From: CAVQGZ01 sp942491665
GTDB taxonomy: Bacteria > Actinomycetota > Actinomycetes > Jiangellales > Jiangellaceae
NCBI GenBank assembly: GCA_942491665.1
Contig: CALOBR010000015.1
Location: forward strand, 13,758 to 77,757
Length of the DNA stretch: 64,000 bases
Direction of reading: 5' to 3'
Each line of letters begins with the position of its first letter. Within the stretch, counting starts at the first letter, position 1. Of this stretch, positions 32,371 to 41,786 are shown one piece after another. The notes under the pieces were generated by a model that was given only the letters and a program-made list of their open reading frames with translations, was not told where the DNA came from and did not search any database. The position numbers and the translations under genes were made by a program.

Positions 32371-32882
32371 TCTCACGGTCGCTCCCACGGTGGACCCAAC
32401 ACCTCCCGACCGTCCGCCGCGTCGTGGCCATGTCCTGCCCGTGGCGTGGGTCCCGAGCCGGCTGATGCCTCGGCTCGCCTGGTTTCTCAGGTGGCCGGGT
32501 CGCTGTCGTCATCACCCGCTGAGGAAGGCCAGCGCCCAACTCACCCGGCCCTGACACCCCATCGCAGGGGTCCTCAGGTCTGTCGACAAGCGGCGTCGGG
32601 TGGTCAGGGACGGACCCGGCGGCGCCTGCCGGCCGACCCAACCCAGCATTCGAGTACGGCTGGGCCAGTGCGCGCTCTCGGCGACGTGGTTGCGGCCCTC
32701 CAGCGGCTGTGTCGATGACGACCAGATCGCGTCATCGGTGCGGGGTACCACCCGAGAACGGGGCAAGCACGAGCGGACAAGTCGCAGCAAGGCACGAAGC
32801 CAGTCCTTTCGGGGGGCACACCCGCGGTCACTAACCACAGCCCAGCACCTTCGGGCTGCGTTGGTGATCCTCTTTGTCCTAT
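32371..32882. other. Intergenic stretch before the repeat array
   Basis: About 500 bp after the LAL gene with no recognisable gene; short open frames here lack ribosome sites and family resemblance. It leads directly into repeat copy R1. Confidence 0.4.
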
Positions 32883-33076
32883 CGCCGCCTGTGGACGCAC
32901 CAAGACCCGGCGTCGCTTCCGCCCGCTGTGGGGCAGGTCGATGACCGGCGTGGAGCCGACGACGACACCCTGAACGTGCCACAACAACTCGCCACGAGTC
33001 AGGACCACGCCGTCAGCGACGTCGTTCGAGATGTGCTCATCCGGCACCGCGCCGCCAGCTGAGAATCGCCCACACA
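32883..33076 (+). repeat. Array repeat R1 (long copy)
   Basis: Core GCCGCCTGTGG-ACGCA-CCA(A)GACC, then GGCGTCGCTTCCGCCCG and GTGGGGCAGGTCGATG, followed by a frame ending TLNVPQQLATSQ, AVSDVVRDVL and a TGA. That frame is the C-terminal half of a ribbon-helix-helix antitoxin. First of the series in the window. Confidence 0.85.
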
Positions 33077-33128
33077 GCCCGGCGACCTGGCCCCGCTCGT
33101 TCAGACCCGTTGCCCAGGACACGCCCCC

Positions 33129-33302
33129 CGAGGGTGCCCATGTCCGTACGCTCAGCTCGACCAGACGCGCACGGCCGGCGCCCCGTCACCCGCCGGTGGA
33201 GGCGACCTGATGACCAAGCTCCAGCAGCTCGCCGAACTGAAGAGCCAGGGACTGCTCAGCGACGCACAGTTCACGGCCGCGAAGGCCAAGCTGCTGGGCT
33301 GA
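33129..33302 (+). pseudogene. C-terminal remnant with a SHOCT domain
   Basis: The last 31 residues (LMTKLQQLAELKSQGLLSD, then FTAAKAKLLG, stop at 33300-33302) are a textbook SHOCT domain, preceded in frame by a Gly/Pro linker. SHOCT domains normally end longer membrane or stress proteins; here the upstream part is lost near repeat R1. An ATG at 33210 with GGAGG 6 bp upstream could still make a 30-residue SHOCT peptide. Confidence 0.6.
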
Positions 33303-33362
33303 GAGGCTGGGTAGCGCGTCCGCCGCCGGGCTCGGTAGCCTGGAGAAGAGGGTGAGGGACGG

Positions 33363-34772
33363 ATGACAGCGGCGCGCATCGCGATGCTTGCCAGTGCCCT
33401 CGTCTTGCTCGCCGCCGCCTGCACGGGCGGCACATCCACCTCGACGGCACCGACGACGTCGGCCGATGCTGCTGGCCCTGAGCTGGTGATCTGGGTCGGA
33501 GACGTGGCCGAGCAGACCATAGAGTTCCAGGTCGCCGTTGATGAGGCGGGAGCGGTCACCGGCACGGTGTCGAGCCCTCTCGACGACGAACCGGCCGTCC
33601 CGATCGATGGTTCGGTCGACGGTGAGTCGTTCACCATTCGGATTCCCGCGGTCGCAGTGGTGTTCGAGGGCGAGTTCTCGGGCGACACCTTGACCGGGAC
33701 GTGGTCCCAGTCGGGGACCGAACTCCCGGTCACGATGCAACGTCGTGATCAGCCGCTCGTCCTCAAGCGACCGCAGGAGCCCGCTACCCCCTTCCCGTAC
33801 GAGTCGACCGACGTGAGGTTCGACAACGCCGACGTCTCGCTCGCCGGCACCCTCGTCATCCCCGCCGGCGACGGGCCGTTCCCGGCCGTCGTGCTGGTGT
33901 CGGGATCCGGCGCACAGGATCGCGACGAAACCCTCCTCGGGCACCGGCCCTTCCTCGTGCTGGCTGACAGGTTCGCGCGGCGTGGAATCGCCTCGCTGCG
34001 GTACGACGACCGTGGGGTGGGCGGATCCACCGGAGGTCCCCTCGGTGCCACCACGGCCGATCTGGCGACCGATGCCGCGGCGGCGGTCGCCTACCTCGAT
34101 GCCAACCCGAGGACCGGATCGGTCGGCATCGTCGGTCACAGCGAAGGCGGAATCATCGGCCCCATGGTCGCCGGGGAGTCCGATGCGGTCGAGTTCGTCG
34201 TACTACTGGCCGGCCCCGGTCTCCCGGGACGCGACGTCCTGCTCCGGCAGACAGAGGATCTCATGCGTGTCGCAGGCGCGTCCGAGGCAGACATCGCGTG
34301 GCAGCTCGACTGGCGATCGCAGATCGTGGATGTATCAGCCTCGGGGCTCCCTGCGGCCGAGGCCGCGCGTGAGATCAGGGCCCTGGCCTCGGCCGCGCTC
34401 ACGAACCCGCCCGACGGTGTGACCGATCCGCTCGCTCCGACGCTTGCCGATACGTTGGTCAAGGCTTTCGCCGATCCGTGGATGCGGTCCTTCCTCGCCT
34501 ACGACCCGGCACCGGCCCTCGTTGCGCTCGACATCCCGGTCCTGGCGCTCGTCGGGAGCTTGGATCTCCAAGTCTCGGCAGAGGAGAACATCCCGGCGCT
34601 CGACGACGCGCTCGCCGCCAACCCGGCGGCGACAGTGATGGAGTTGGCGGGCCTGAACCACCTCTTCCAGACCGCGACCACGGGTGCCGTCTCCGAGTAC
34701 GCCTGGATCGAGGAGACGTTCGCTCCCTCCGCGATCGACATCATCGCGAGTTGGATCCTCGAGCACAGCTGA
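33363..34772 (+). CDS. Lipoprotein alpha/beta-hydrolase
   Basis: 469 residues; ATG with GAGGGACGG upstream. It has a lipoprotein signal (hydrophobic 6-16, lipobox LAAAC with Cys20). Residues 45-130 form a beta-rich domain (WVGDVAEQTIEFQVAV). The alpha/beta-hydrolase domain at about 150-465 has an oxyanion SGSGAQDRD, RYDDRGVGGSTG, nucleophile elbow GHSEGG, and the acid and His in SLDLQV and GLNHLF. It is probably an extracytoplasmic esterase or peptidase anchored to the membrane. Substrate unknown. It lies in the R1-R2 segment. Confidence 0.85.
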   Translation: MTAARIAMLASALVLLAAACTGGTSTSTAPTTSADAAGPELVIWVGDVAEQTIEFQVAVDEAGAVTGTVSSPLDDEPAVPIDGSVDGESFTIRIPAVAVVFEGEFSGDTLTGTWSQSGTELPVTMQRRDQPLVLKRPQEPATPFPYESTDVRFDNADVSLAGTLVIPAGDGPFPAVVLVSGSGAQDRDETLLGHRPFLVLADRFARRGIASLRYDDRGVGGSTGGPLGATTADLATDAAAAVAYLDANPRTGSVGIVGHSEGGIIGPMVAGESDAVEFVVLLAGPGLPGRDVLLRQTEDLMRVAGASEADIAWQLDWRSQIVDVSASGLPAAEAAREIRALASAALTNPPDGVTDPLAPTLADTLVKAFADPWMRSFLAYDPAPALVALDIPVLALVGSLDLQVSAEENIPALDDALAANPAATVMELAGLNHLFQTATTGAVSEYAWIEETFAPSAIDIIASWILEHS

Positions 34773-35044
34773 CGCCAGCCGGGGTCGCGTGGCTCTCGAC
34801 CTGTGCGGGAATCCAGTCGGGTGCCATCTCGGCGATCGACGAGCTGTGTCGCGAGTCCCGCGTCTGCGTCCTTCAGGGACTCAGAACGAGGTGTGCTGGG
34901 CTCGGATGAGTGCCACGGCTGCACCACGGGGGCCACGCACCGCCAACGCGTTGTGGTGATGTTGCGGTCGATCACTGAGCACCGCAGGTCCCGCAGCGCA
35001 ACACGCATCCTCAGCCGCGGTTCTGTCGTCCTCCGGGTGTCCTG
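34773..35044. other. Intergenic stretch before R2
   Basis: No gene recognised; short frames only. With R2 it makes a 477-bp non-coding gap between the lipoprotein gene and the SARP gene. Confidence 0.4.
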
Positions 35045-35222
35045 TCGCCGCCTGTGGACGCACCACGACCCGGCGTCGACTCCGCCTGCTGTGGGGCCGG
35101 TCGATGACGAGGCTTGGGCCGGCGATGGCACCCTGAACTCGCTGCAGAAACTCGCCAGGAGTCTGGGCCGCGCGGTCAGCGACGTCGTTCGAAGTGCGCT
35201 CAGCCGGTACCTCGCCGACAGT
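35045..35222 (+). repeat. Array repeat R2 (long copy)
   Basis: Core GCCGCCTGTGG-ACGCA-CCACGACC intact; the 3' part encodes GTLNSLQKLARSLGRAVSDV and SALSRYLAD. The frame then loses the usual stop. It ends 27 bp before the stop codon of the minus-strand SARP gene. Confidence 0.85.
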
Positions 35223-35249
35223 TCACCCACTGCGGTCGCCTCCCGCGTG

Positions 35250-38159
35250 TCAGCCGACCGCGAGCGCAAGTGCCTGCTCTTCCGACAGGGATGCGCCGAG
35301 TCCCACCTCTGCTTGAAACCCGTCACCCAAGGCGTGGTGCGAGCGGGAGAACCGGTAGAGGGAGGCGAACAAGGGCCAGACTGGTGCTCGGGCGGTGGCT
35401 GCGCCCCACAACTGGGCGGCGCGGACGGCGTCGCCCTCCGCCTCAGCGATGGCAGCGAGCGGCTGGAGGGCGAGGCCGAACTGGAACGTGTTGCCGGTGT
35501 CGAGGGCGATCTGCGCGGCGCGGAGGGCCGGGGCACGAGCAGCCTTGTCGTCGCCGCTCTTCACCAGAGCGCATGCGCGCACCACCAGGCTGCTCTGCTC
35601 GTAGGGGACTTGGTGCTGGCGACGGCTGTAGGTCTCGCAGGCCGCGGCGTCGCTCAGGCACCTGTCGATGTCGTCTCGCGCGTAGCGGGCGAGTGCTCCC
35701 ACCATGAGCAGGTGAGCCTGCAGCTGGTGGTCCTCAGGACCGCCGACCTCGCTCGCACGAGCGATGGTGGCGGCCGTGTTGTCGGTGACCGCATCATCGA
35801 AACACTCCAGCTGAGCCAGGTGTGCCGCGCACCAAGCCTCCACGACCGGCGCGCCCTCCTCCTGACCGATGCGGTAGCCCTGTCGCAGCACCTGGCGAGC
35901 CGCCGCGATGTCACCGGCGGCCAGCAGCTGCATCCCCCCGCGGTGCCAGGCAAGGACGCCGAGACCGGATTGATCGCCCACCTGACGGAACAGAGCTTCG
36001 GCGCGGTCGCAGGCCCGCATCGCCCAGGTCAGATCGCCGCAGAGGTAGGCGCCCGTCACCAGCTCGACCCATGCCCACGCCAAAGCGTCGGCGTCGGCCC
36101 CTGCCGCGTCAGCCTCTTCCACGATGGCCTTCAGCGACACGAGCTCGGCGCCCAAGTCCGCAGGGAGTGCCCAGAACACCCGCCCGATGGCTCGCACGAA
36201 CGGCAGCGCCTGCGACGCCGCCTCGTACGCGACCGACCAGTCCAACGCCGCCCGGAGATTGGCCATCTCCCTGGCTGCCCGCGCCAGCCCCGCGCCGGAT
36301 CGCGGACCGTTCATCTCTGCGCTTGCTTCCTCCGCCACCTGCCGGTAGCGGCTGCTGAAGGCCCGGCCTGCCAGCGTCGTCTCACCCCTGTCGTCCAGGC
36401 GCTCGGCCGCGAACTGACGGACGACGAAGAGCAGTCGGTAGCGCGTGTCCTGCCCAACAGTCCGGGTGTCGAGCAACGCCGACTCGACAAGGGTCGCTAC
36501 ACAGCGACGGCTCGAGGCGGCAGTCGTCCCGGGGACGGCGCCCGCGATCGCCTCCGCCGCGGGGGCGTCGAAGTCGGCCGGGAACACCGACAGCCACTCC
36601 AGCACGCGCTGGCATCTGGCGCTGAGCGTGGAGTAGCTCCAGTCGATGGCCTGGGCCACAGTGGCGTGATGGTCGATACGAGCGACCTGAGCCGGGCCGT
36701 GGAGGAACTCACCGTCCAGCCCTTCGTTGATCTCCCGCACCGTCATCTGATGGGAGCGGGCTGCGGCCAGCTCCAGCGCAAGCGGCAGCCCGTCCAGAGC
36801 GCGGCACAGCCGGACTATCTCTGCGGCCGTGGCAGGCGGCACGTCCGCCGGTCGCCAGCCACGCAGCTGAAGGAACAGGGTGGCGGCGGCTGACTCGAGC
36901 GCCTGCTGGGTGTCAGCACCCGCGGCGGGTACCTCCAGCGGTGGCACGTCCCAGCGGGTCTCCCCACTCACCCGAAGGCGAACCCTGCTGGTGGCGAGCA
37001 CCCGCAGCGCTGCTGCCCGGTCCAGCCATGACAGGACTATCGCGGCCAGGACGTCGGCGACGTGCTCGCAGTTGTCGAGGATCAGCAATACTGCGCGGTG
37101 CTCCAGATGCCTGCGAATCGCGACCTGCTGCGGCACCCCTGGAGCAGCAACGACGCCGAGCGTGCCAGCGACTTGGCGCAGCACGCCGGCAGCGTCATTC
37201 GCGGCGGTCAAGTCGACCCACCACACACCATCAGCGAATCGTGTGCGAACGACCCGGGCCACCTCCATCGCCACCCGAGACTTGCCGACACCGGCGCCAC
37301 CGTGCAGCGTCACCAGCCGCTGAGAACCCAGCAGCTCGGCAATGCGCCCGATCTGCTCCAGCCGGCCCACGGTGGTGGTCAGCGGAGTTGGGACGACCAG
37401 CGGTGGCTCGGGTGGCTGGGGGTCGAGGTGCGGATCCTGACGCAGAATCTGCCACTGGAGGCGCTGCAGCGGTGGGGACGGCTCCATCCCCCACTCCGTG
37501 GCGAGCCGCATACGGAGGCGCTCATAGGCACGCAACGCCTCGACCTGTCGGCCCGAGCGGTACAACGCCAGCATCAGCAGCCGCCACCGCGTCTCCCGCA
37601 TCGGCTGATCCACAAGTGCCCGCTGCAGCTCCTCGACAACCTGGGCGTGTCGACCCAGGTCAAGATCAGCCTCGATGCGGGCTTCCCGAACCTGCTCCCA
37701 CTGCTCCCGTAACCATTCCACTTGCTCCCGTCGCCGCGCCGTGTCGGCCAGGTCTAGGAGAGGTTCTCCGCGCCACAGGTTCTCGGCGTCAGCCAGGCGT
37801 CGCCGCCGGGTCACCGGGTCGACATCCACAGTGGCCTGCGAGTCGCAGACGAGGGCGCTGTGGAGACGGGCGGCGTCGACGGCATCGGGAGGCACAGCGA
37901 GCCGGTACCCGTCCGCGCTCGTCGCAACCGAGTCAGAGCCCAGGCATCGGCGAAGCCGCGACACGTGGCTGCGCAGCGACTCGGCTGCGGTGCGAGGCGG
38001 GTCGTCACCCCACAGCGCGATCTCACAGTCGATCCGCGGGACGGTGCGAGCGACGTTCAGCGCCAGCAGTGACAGCAGCGCACGCTCCTTGGCCATCAGC
38101 GGCTCCGACGCGGCACAGGCGGACCTGACCCGGACGGGCCCGAGCACATCGACCTGCAT
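35250..38159 (-). CDS. SARP/AfsR-type transcriptional regulator (BTAD, NB-ARC, TPR)
   Basis: 969 residues from the ATG at 38159 (site GAGGGTGCC; homology starts at MQVDVLGPVRV). An N-terminal OmpR-like winged helix (about 1-90) recognises DNA, followed by a bacterial transcriptional activation domain (about 95-240). The NB-ARC/AAA domain has Walker A GGAGVGKSRVAMEVA (about 272-286) and LLILDNCEHV. A C-terminal TPR-like helical region fills the rest. AfsR-type proteins activate secondary metabolism or stress genes. No biosynthetic cluster is near, so its target is unknown. It occupies much of the R2-R3 segment. Confidence 0.9.
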   Translation of the reverse strand: MQVDVLGPVRVRSACAASEPLMAKERALLSLLALNVARTVPRIDCEIALWGDDPPRTAAESLRSHVSRLRRCLGSDSVATSADGYRLAVPPDAVDAARLHSALVCDSQATVDVDPVTRRRRLADAENLWRGEPLLDLADTARRREQVEWLREQWEQVREARIEADLDLGRHAQVVEELQRALVDQPMRETRWRLLMLALYRSGRQVEALRAYERLRMRLATEWGMEPSPPLQRLQWQILRQDPHLDPQPPEPPLVVPTPLTTTVGRLEQIGRIAELLGSQRLVTLHGGAGVGKSRVAMEVARVVRTRFADGVWWVDLTAANDAAGVLRQVAGTLGVVAAPGVPQQVAIRRHLEHRAVLLILDNCEHVADVLAAIVLSWLDRAAALRVLATSRVRLRVSGETRWDVPPLEVPAAGADTQQALESAAATLFLQLRGWRPADVPPATAAEIVRLCRALDGLPLALELAAARSHQMTVREINEGLDGEFLHGPAQVARIDHHATVAQAIDWSYSTLSARCQRVLEWLSVFPADFDAPAAEAIAGAVPGTTAASSRRCVATLVESALLDTRTVGQDTRYRLLFVVRQFAAERLDDRGETTLAGRAFSSRYRQVAEEASAEMNGPRSGAGLARAAREMANLRAALDWSVAYEAASQALPFVRAIGRVFWALPADLGAELVSLKAIVEEADAAGADADALAWAWVELVTGAYLCGDLTWAMRACDRAEALFRQVGDQSGLGVLAWHRGGMQLLAAGDIAAARQVLRQGYRIGQEEGAPVVEAWCAAHLAQLECFDDAVTDNTAATIARASEVGGPEDHQLQAHLLMVGALARYARDDIDRCLSDAAACETYSRRQHQVPYEQSSLVVRACALVKSGDDKAARAPALRAAQIALDTGNTFQFGLALQPLAAIAEAEGDAVRAAQLWGAATARAPVWPLFASLYRFSRSHHALGDGFQAEVGLGASLSEEQALALAVG

Positions 38160-38837
38160 GGCACCCTCGCAGATGTCCTGCCCACCAATGTACGAGTGCG
38201 GTCGGCGTGCCGGTAGGGAAACCCGTCCCGAGAAGTCGCCCACCCCATCCCGTGATCCACGCTGAATCGTCAGCCCGCCAGTGACGAGGGGACTCTCATG
38301 CGGTTGACCTGACACGGCCGCCACCGCACGCTACTAGCAGTGACACGGCCCGGTACGGGGGCGGCCATGTAGTCACGCGATACAGAGTTGGGGGACCCGA
38401 GCCGTCCAGCCCGCACAGCACGGCTTCGCACGCACCACAGCCAGGGCGCACTGGTGAAGAAACTGCGAAACGAATCGCTGGTGCAGCAACAAGTGGGGGC
38501 GGCTACCGACAGTGCCCCCACTGTTACTGGCGGACGGGCCTTCCCGTCTACCGCGGACTTGCGCGGTCCGATCGGCTTCCAGGTGCGTCTATCCGCCGCG
38601 TCGCGTGCGCCCTCATCTCGGTCACTTAGGCGTCAGTTCTTCGCGCTGGCGCGTCGGCAGTGCGCCGGGAGATAGGTTGCAGCGGGCAGGTGATCAGGGC
38701 CGCGCTGCTTGTCCGATTGGGGCGTGCTGACCGCCAGCCCTCGTCGATGGCCTACGCCTCTGGACCGCGAACCCGGGAGGGAGTAACCACGGGAGCGACG
38801 AGTGAAGTGCCGCTCGGCCAGAGTCTGGGGGTGGGCC
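38160..38837. other. 678-bp gap with one strong hairpin
   Basis: No gene recognised. A perfect inverted repeat AGTGGGGGC (38492-38500) / GCCCCCACT (38514-38522), 13-nt loop, lies mid-gap. It could be a terminator for transcription entering from either side, or an operator. Confidence 0.45.
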
Positions 38838-39584
38838 ATGGACGTATCGATGGTGGAGGTCGCTTCAGGGGTGTGGCAGGCGCGGGCTCAGCACGTGTGC
38901 TGGGTCCTGATCGTCGACGGTGCCGGGGTCACCCTCGTCGACACTGGCTATCCCGGCGACAAGGAGCGGGTGATCGCGTCACTGGGGAAGATCAGGCGGG
39001 CACCGGCCGACGTCGATGCCGTCGTGCTCACCCACGCTCACCCGGACCACCTCGGTAGCGCGGAGTACTTCCGCTCCCAGGTGGGCAAGCCGGTGTGGGT
39101 GCATGAGCAGGAGGAGGCCAACGCCACCGGCGAGCGCGTCGAGCAAGTGTCGATCGCGACGCTGCTGAAGATGGCGTGGCGGCCCAGCGTCCTGGTGTGG
39201 TTCGTGCAGGTAGGGGCCGGGTTGAAGGCCGCGCAGATCCAGCGGCTCGGCGCGGTGGAGAAGACCTACAGCGGAGGCGCGTTGGACGTCCCGGGCCGCC
39301 CGCTGGCGGTGCACACGCCCGGCCACACCTCCGGGCACGCGGCGCTGCACCTGCCCGATCAGGGTGTGCTGGTGGCCGGGGACGCGTTGATGACCGAGCA
39401 CGCCCTGTCCACGTCGAGCGGCCCGCAGCTGCTTCCCGACTTCTTCAACACCGACACGACCCAAGCCCGGGCGTCGCTGGAACTCCTGCGCCCGCTCGGC
39501 GCCGACGTCGTCATCCCCGGACACGGCCCCGTCTTCCACGGCACCCCGAACCAGGCCGTCGACCTCGCGCTCGAGCACAGATAG
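38838..39584 (+). CDS. MBL-fold metallo-hydrolase
   Basis: 248 residues from the ATG at 38838. Metallo-beta-lactamase fold motifs are THAHPDHLGS (HxHxDH, about 61-69), a later His in HTPGHTSGHAA, Asp in VLVAGDALM, and the last His in IPGHGPV. No signal peptide. Enzymes of this glyoxalase-II/RNase-Z-like fold hydrolyse thioesters, lactones or phosphodiesters; the exact substrate cannot be inferred. No clear operon partner, though a monooxygenase-fold gene follows 123 bp later. Confidence 0.85.
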   Translation: MDVSMVEVASGVWQARAQHVCWVLIVDGAGVTLVDTGYPGDKERVIASLGKIRRAPADVDAVVLTHAHPDHLGSAEYFRSQVGKPVWVHEQEEANATGERVEQVSIATLLKMAWRPSVLVWFVQVGAGLKAAQIQRLGAVEKTYSGGALDVPGRPLAVHTPGHTSGHAALHLPDQGVLVAGDALMTEHALSTSSGPQLLPDFFNTDTTQARASLELLRPLGADVVIPGHGPVFHGTPNQAVDLALEHR

Positions 39585-39707
39585 CCATGCCCCAGACACG
39601 GACACCAGCCAGCCGCCCGGGCCATGGCGCGGCGGCAGCGGCGGTGTGCTGTCAGGCGTGGAAGACCACTGAGGGCGAGACCGTGACGTCTCGAGATTGG
39701 GGACCCC

Positions 39708-40013
39708 TTGTTTGCGCTCTATGTTTGGCATCAGTTGCTGCCCGAATCAGTCTCTGACTTCGATCGACTGGTCGAGCAGACCGTCCCGAGCATCCGAGCC
39801 CACGAGCCCGGCACGCTCGTATACGTCGTGGGCGCAGCCAAGGACGACCCGACCGCACGGGTATTCCTGGAGATCTACCGAGACGAAGCGGCCTTCGACC
39901 ATCACAACGCCCAGCCGTACGTCCGGCGCTTCCTCGAAGCGCGAGGACCGATGCTCACAGACCTGCGTGTCGAGTTCATGCCCGACTGCGACGGCCAGCT
40001 GCAGGCCCCCTGA
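39708..40013 (+). CDS. ABM-fold (antibiotic biosynthesis monooxygenase-like) protein
   Basis: 101 residues. The frame opens at a TTG at 39708 with the conserved beta-strand FALYVWHQL, then a helix (SVSDFDRLVEQTVPSIRAHEPGTLVYVV), RVFLEIYRDEAAFDHHNAQPYVRRFLE and LRVEFMPD, the dimeric alpha/beta-barrel ABM pattern. These act as cofactorless monooxygenases or heme-degrading enzymes. The start codon is uncertain. A 9-bp hairpin terminator follows. Confidence 0.7.
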   Translation: MFALYVWHQLLPESVSDFDRLVEQTVPSIRAHEPGTLVYVVGAAKDDPTARVFLEIYRDEAAFDHHNAQPYVRRFLEARGPMLTDLRVEFMPDCDGQLQAP

Positions 40014-40039
40014 CAGGCCCGACGAAGGCAGTACCGGGG

Positions 40040-40061
40040 TGTCATCGCACCAGCGATGACA
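40040..40061 (+). terminator. Hairpin terminator after the ABM gene
   Basis: Perfect 9-bp stem TGTCATCGC/GCGATGACA with a 4-nt loop, 26 bp past the stop. Confidence 0.6.
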
Positions 40062-40226
40062 AGTGCCACGTGCTCATCCTTACGTCGACCACTACACGCT
40101 CACCATCATCGATCCCCAACCATCACCGCGCTGCGGGCGATGCAGACCGCCCCACTCCGCCGCGCGCTGGGCGCGCTGCTTGCGGCCCGGAATGCGAGTG
40201 CCGCAGTTGTCCTGGTGCTGGGTGGT

Positions 40227-40552
40227 TCAGCCGGCGTCAGTCAGTTCGGCCTCGATGCCGGTCAGGATCGGTGGGATGTCGTGCTCCAAGGTCCGGCGCA
40301 CGATGTCTGTGTCGACGAGCAGGTAGCCGTGTGCTACGCGGTTGCGCATCCCCCACATGAGGGGCCACGCGTCGCCGAACAAGCGATCCCTGGTTGCGGT
40401 GTCGAGTGGGGCCAGCGCCTCCACCCCGGCGGACAGCCGCATGCAGATCGCGTCGATCACCAGCTGGTCATCCAGGTTGCCCTGGGCGTGCTGGACCATC
40501 AGGGCGAAGTGGGCTTGGCTTCCCGCAGGACTTGTTCGGGGGTCCGGGTCAC
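40227..40552 (-). pseudogene. HepT-like HEPN toxin with N-terminal frameshift
   Basis: The GTG at 40552 overlaps the nucleotidyltransferase stop, as expected for this operon, and reads TRTPEQVLREAK before a one-base deletion (near 40519) sends it to a TGA. The conserved continuation (FALMVQHAQGNLDDQL) lies in the next frame, which opens again at an ATG at 40499. The HEPN RNase motif Rx4-6H is intact (RNRVAHGY). A short, N-terminally cut toxin could still be made from 40499, but the family's first helix would be missing. Confidence 0.65.
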
Positions 40553-41019
40553 AGGGCCACCGCCTCGGTGAGAACGCGATCGCGCAGGTCTGGTCGCAGG
40601 GTCGCTGCGGGGATCAGGTCGACGTCTGCGCCGAGCAGTTCGGACAGGCGTCGTTCCAGCGTGCCGAGCTCCATCAGGCCCATCGGAGTACCCATGTCGA
40701 ACAGCAGGTCGATGTCGGACCCCACGTGCTCGGTGCCCATGGCCACCGAGCCGAACACGCGAACGTTGCCGCCTCCGGCCTGATCGATCAGTTCCCGGAC
40801 CTCGCGGGCATGCCGCCGCAACCGCCGTGCCAGCAGGCCCCGGCCGTGGAAGCGCAGCAGCCGGGACACCTCGGGCTGGCTGCGCCCGATCAGCTGCGCG
40901 ATCTGCGCCTGGGTGAGGCCCTGCCTCGAGGCCTCGCGAACGGCGTGCACCAACTCGGCCCGGGCGTCGCGAACCGCCTCGTCGCTGCGTCGGGCCACCG
41001 CCGCTACGTCGACCACCAC
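40549..41019 (-). CDS. HTH-fused MNT nucleotidyltransferase (HEPN/MNT antitoxin type)
   Basis: 156 residues from a GTG at 41019 (start uncertain; no clear ribosome site). An N-terminal helix-turn-helix (LTQAQIAQLIGRSQPEVSRLLRF) is followed by a minimal nucleotidyltransferase domain with GSVAMGTEHVGSDIDLLFD, that is GSxAxG and the DxD metal pair. In HEPN/MNT modules the MNT protein neutralises the HEPN RNase, in characterised cases by adding nucleotides to it. It pairs with the frameshifted HepT downstream, so the antitoxin may outlive its toxin. Repeat R3 lies 72 bp upstream. Confidence 0.75.
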   Translation of the reverse strand: MVVDVAAVARRSDEAVRDARAELVHAVREASRQGLTQAQIAQLIGRSQPEVSRLLRFHGRGLLARRLRRHAREVRELIDQAGGGNVRVFGSVAMGTEHVGSDIDLLFDMGTPMGLMELGTLERRLSELLGADVDLIPAATLRPDLRDRVLTEAVAL

Positions 41020-41090
41020 ACGAGAGAAGATAGCAGATGCTATGAAGTCCCGAGGCCGTGTCGCTTCGGCGCATCCCCACCTGCCCCACT

Positions 41091-41145
41091 TCGCCGCCTG
41101 TGGACGCACCACGACCCGCGTCGATTCCGCCCAGTCGGGGCTACG
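41091..41145 (+). repeat. Array repeat R3 (short copy)
   Basis: CTTCGCCGCCTGTGG-ACGCA-CCACGACC, then CGCGTCGATTCCGCCCAG. It ends before the RHH part. It lies between the HEPN/MNT and MazEF loci, 67 bp beyond the mazF stop. Confidence 0.85.
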
Positions 41146-41212
41146 ACGTCGGTCATGGGTTTGTGGTCCAATTGCCTGGCAAGGTCGCCCTACCGGCTGG
41201 CCTCGAGCCTGG

Positions 41213-41560
41213 CTACTGCTGGAGGTGGGCCCGAAGGGCGTCGTTCAGTCGTTCCATGACGTGGGGTGGGACGCGCCCGATGACCGTGCCCAGCCGATGC
41301 ACCGACACCGAACGGATCTGTTCGCTTTGTGCTTTGGAGTCCACCCGCAGGCCGGTCTCGTCGGCTGTCAGCAGGGCCTGGAACGGGAAGACGCGGGTGA
41401 CGTTGCTGGTGACTGGCACGACGGTCACGACACCGCGGCCCAGCCGGGCTGCGGTGGCATTGGCGCGGTCGTTGCTGACCAGCACCGCGGGGCGCCGCTT
41501 GCCGGCTTCGCTTCCCTGTGTCGGGTCGAGATCGGTCAACCGGATCTCACCGCGCAGCAT
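41213..41560 (-). CDS. mazF: MazF/PemK-type endoribonuclease toxin
   Basis: 115 residues from the ATG at 41560 (LRGEIRLTDLDPTQGSEAGKRRPAVLVSND). The MazF fold is recognised by the basic RGEI start, the GSE-GKRRPAVLVSND loop with the catalytic Arg, and VVTVVPVTSNVTRVFPFQ with the catalytic Thr/Ser region. It cleaves mRNA at short motifs. The ATG overlaps the antitoxin gene by 14 bp on the same strand. The segment R3-R4 also contains an epimerase and a RemA-like gene. Confidence 0.88.
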   Translation of the reverse strand: MLRGEIRLTDLDPTQGSEAGKRRPAVLVSNDRANATAARLGRGVVTVVPVTSNVTRVFPFQALLTADETGLRVDSKAQSEQIRSVSVHRLGTVIGRVPPHVMERLNDALRAHLQQ

Positions 41561-41777
41561 CGACGAGCCCGTCCGCAAGAGTTGTCTCCCACGCGGCGGC
41601 ATCGCCTGAGGCTTCCCACTCGTCCCATGCGGCCGCGTACGCGTCGTCTAGGGCAGGGTCACCCAGCATTCGGATGGCGCGCTGGATCGCCGCAGAGCGT
41701 GAGGTGAGTCCCGCCGCGTCGGCGTAGCGGTCCAGGGTGGCAACGTCGTCTTCGGACAGGCTGACGCTCAACTTCAT
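41547..41777 (-). CDS. mazE: MazE-like ribbon-helix-helix antitoxin
   Basis: 76 residues; ribbon-helix-helix at residues 2-45 (KLSVSLSEDDVATLDRYADAAGLTSRSAAIQRAIRML), then an acidic Trp-rich toxin-binding tail (AWDEWEASGDAAAWE). It neutralises MazF and binds its own promoter; a pair of inverted repeats (41787-41821) lies 10 bp before the start and overlaps where a promoter should be. Confidence 0.85.
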   Translation of the reverse strand: MKLSVSLSEDDVATLDRYADAAGLTSRSAAIQRAIRMLGDPALDDAYAAAWDEWEASGDAAAWETTLADGLVDAAR

Positions 41778-41786
41778 GAAACAATC

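Noticed and set aside
33309..33341. GGGTA followed by TAGCCT before the lipoprotein hydrolase
   Set aside because: The left half-site YACCC is absent and the spacing is off by one, so I did not count it as a tenth box.
34803..36893. Long plus-strand open frame opposite the SARP gene
   Set aside because: It lies antisense to conserved SARP domains, has no family resemblance and no ribosome site.
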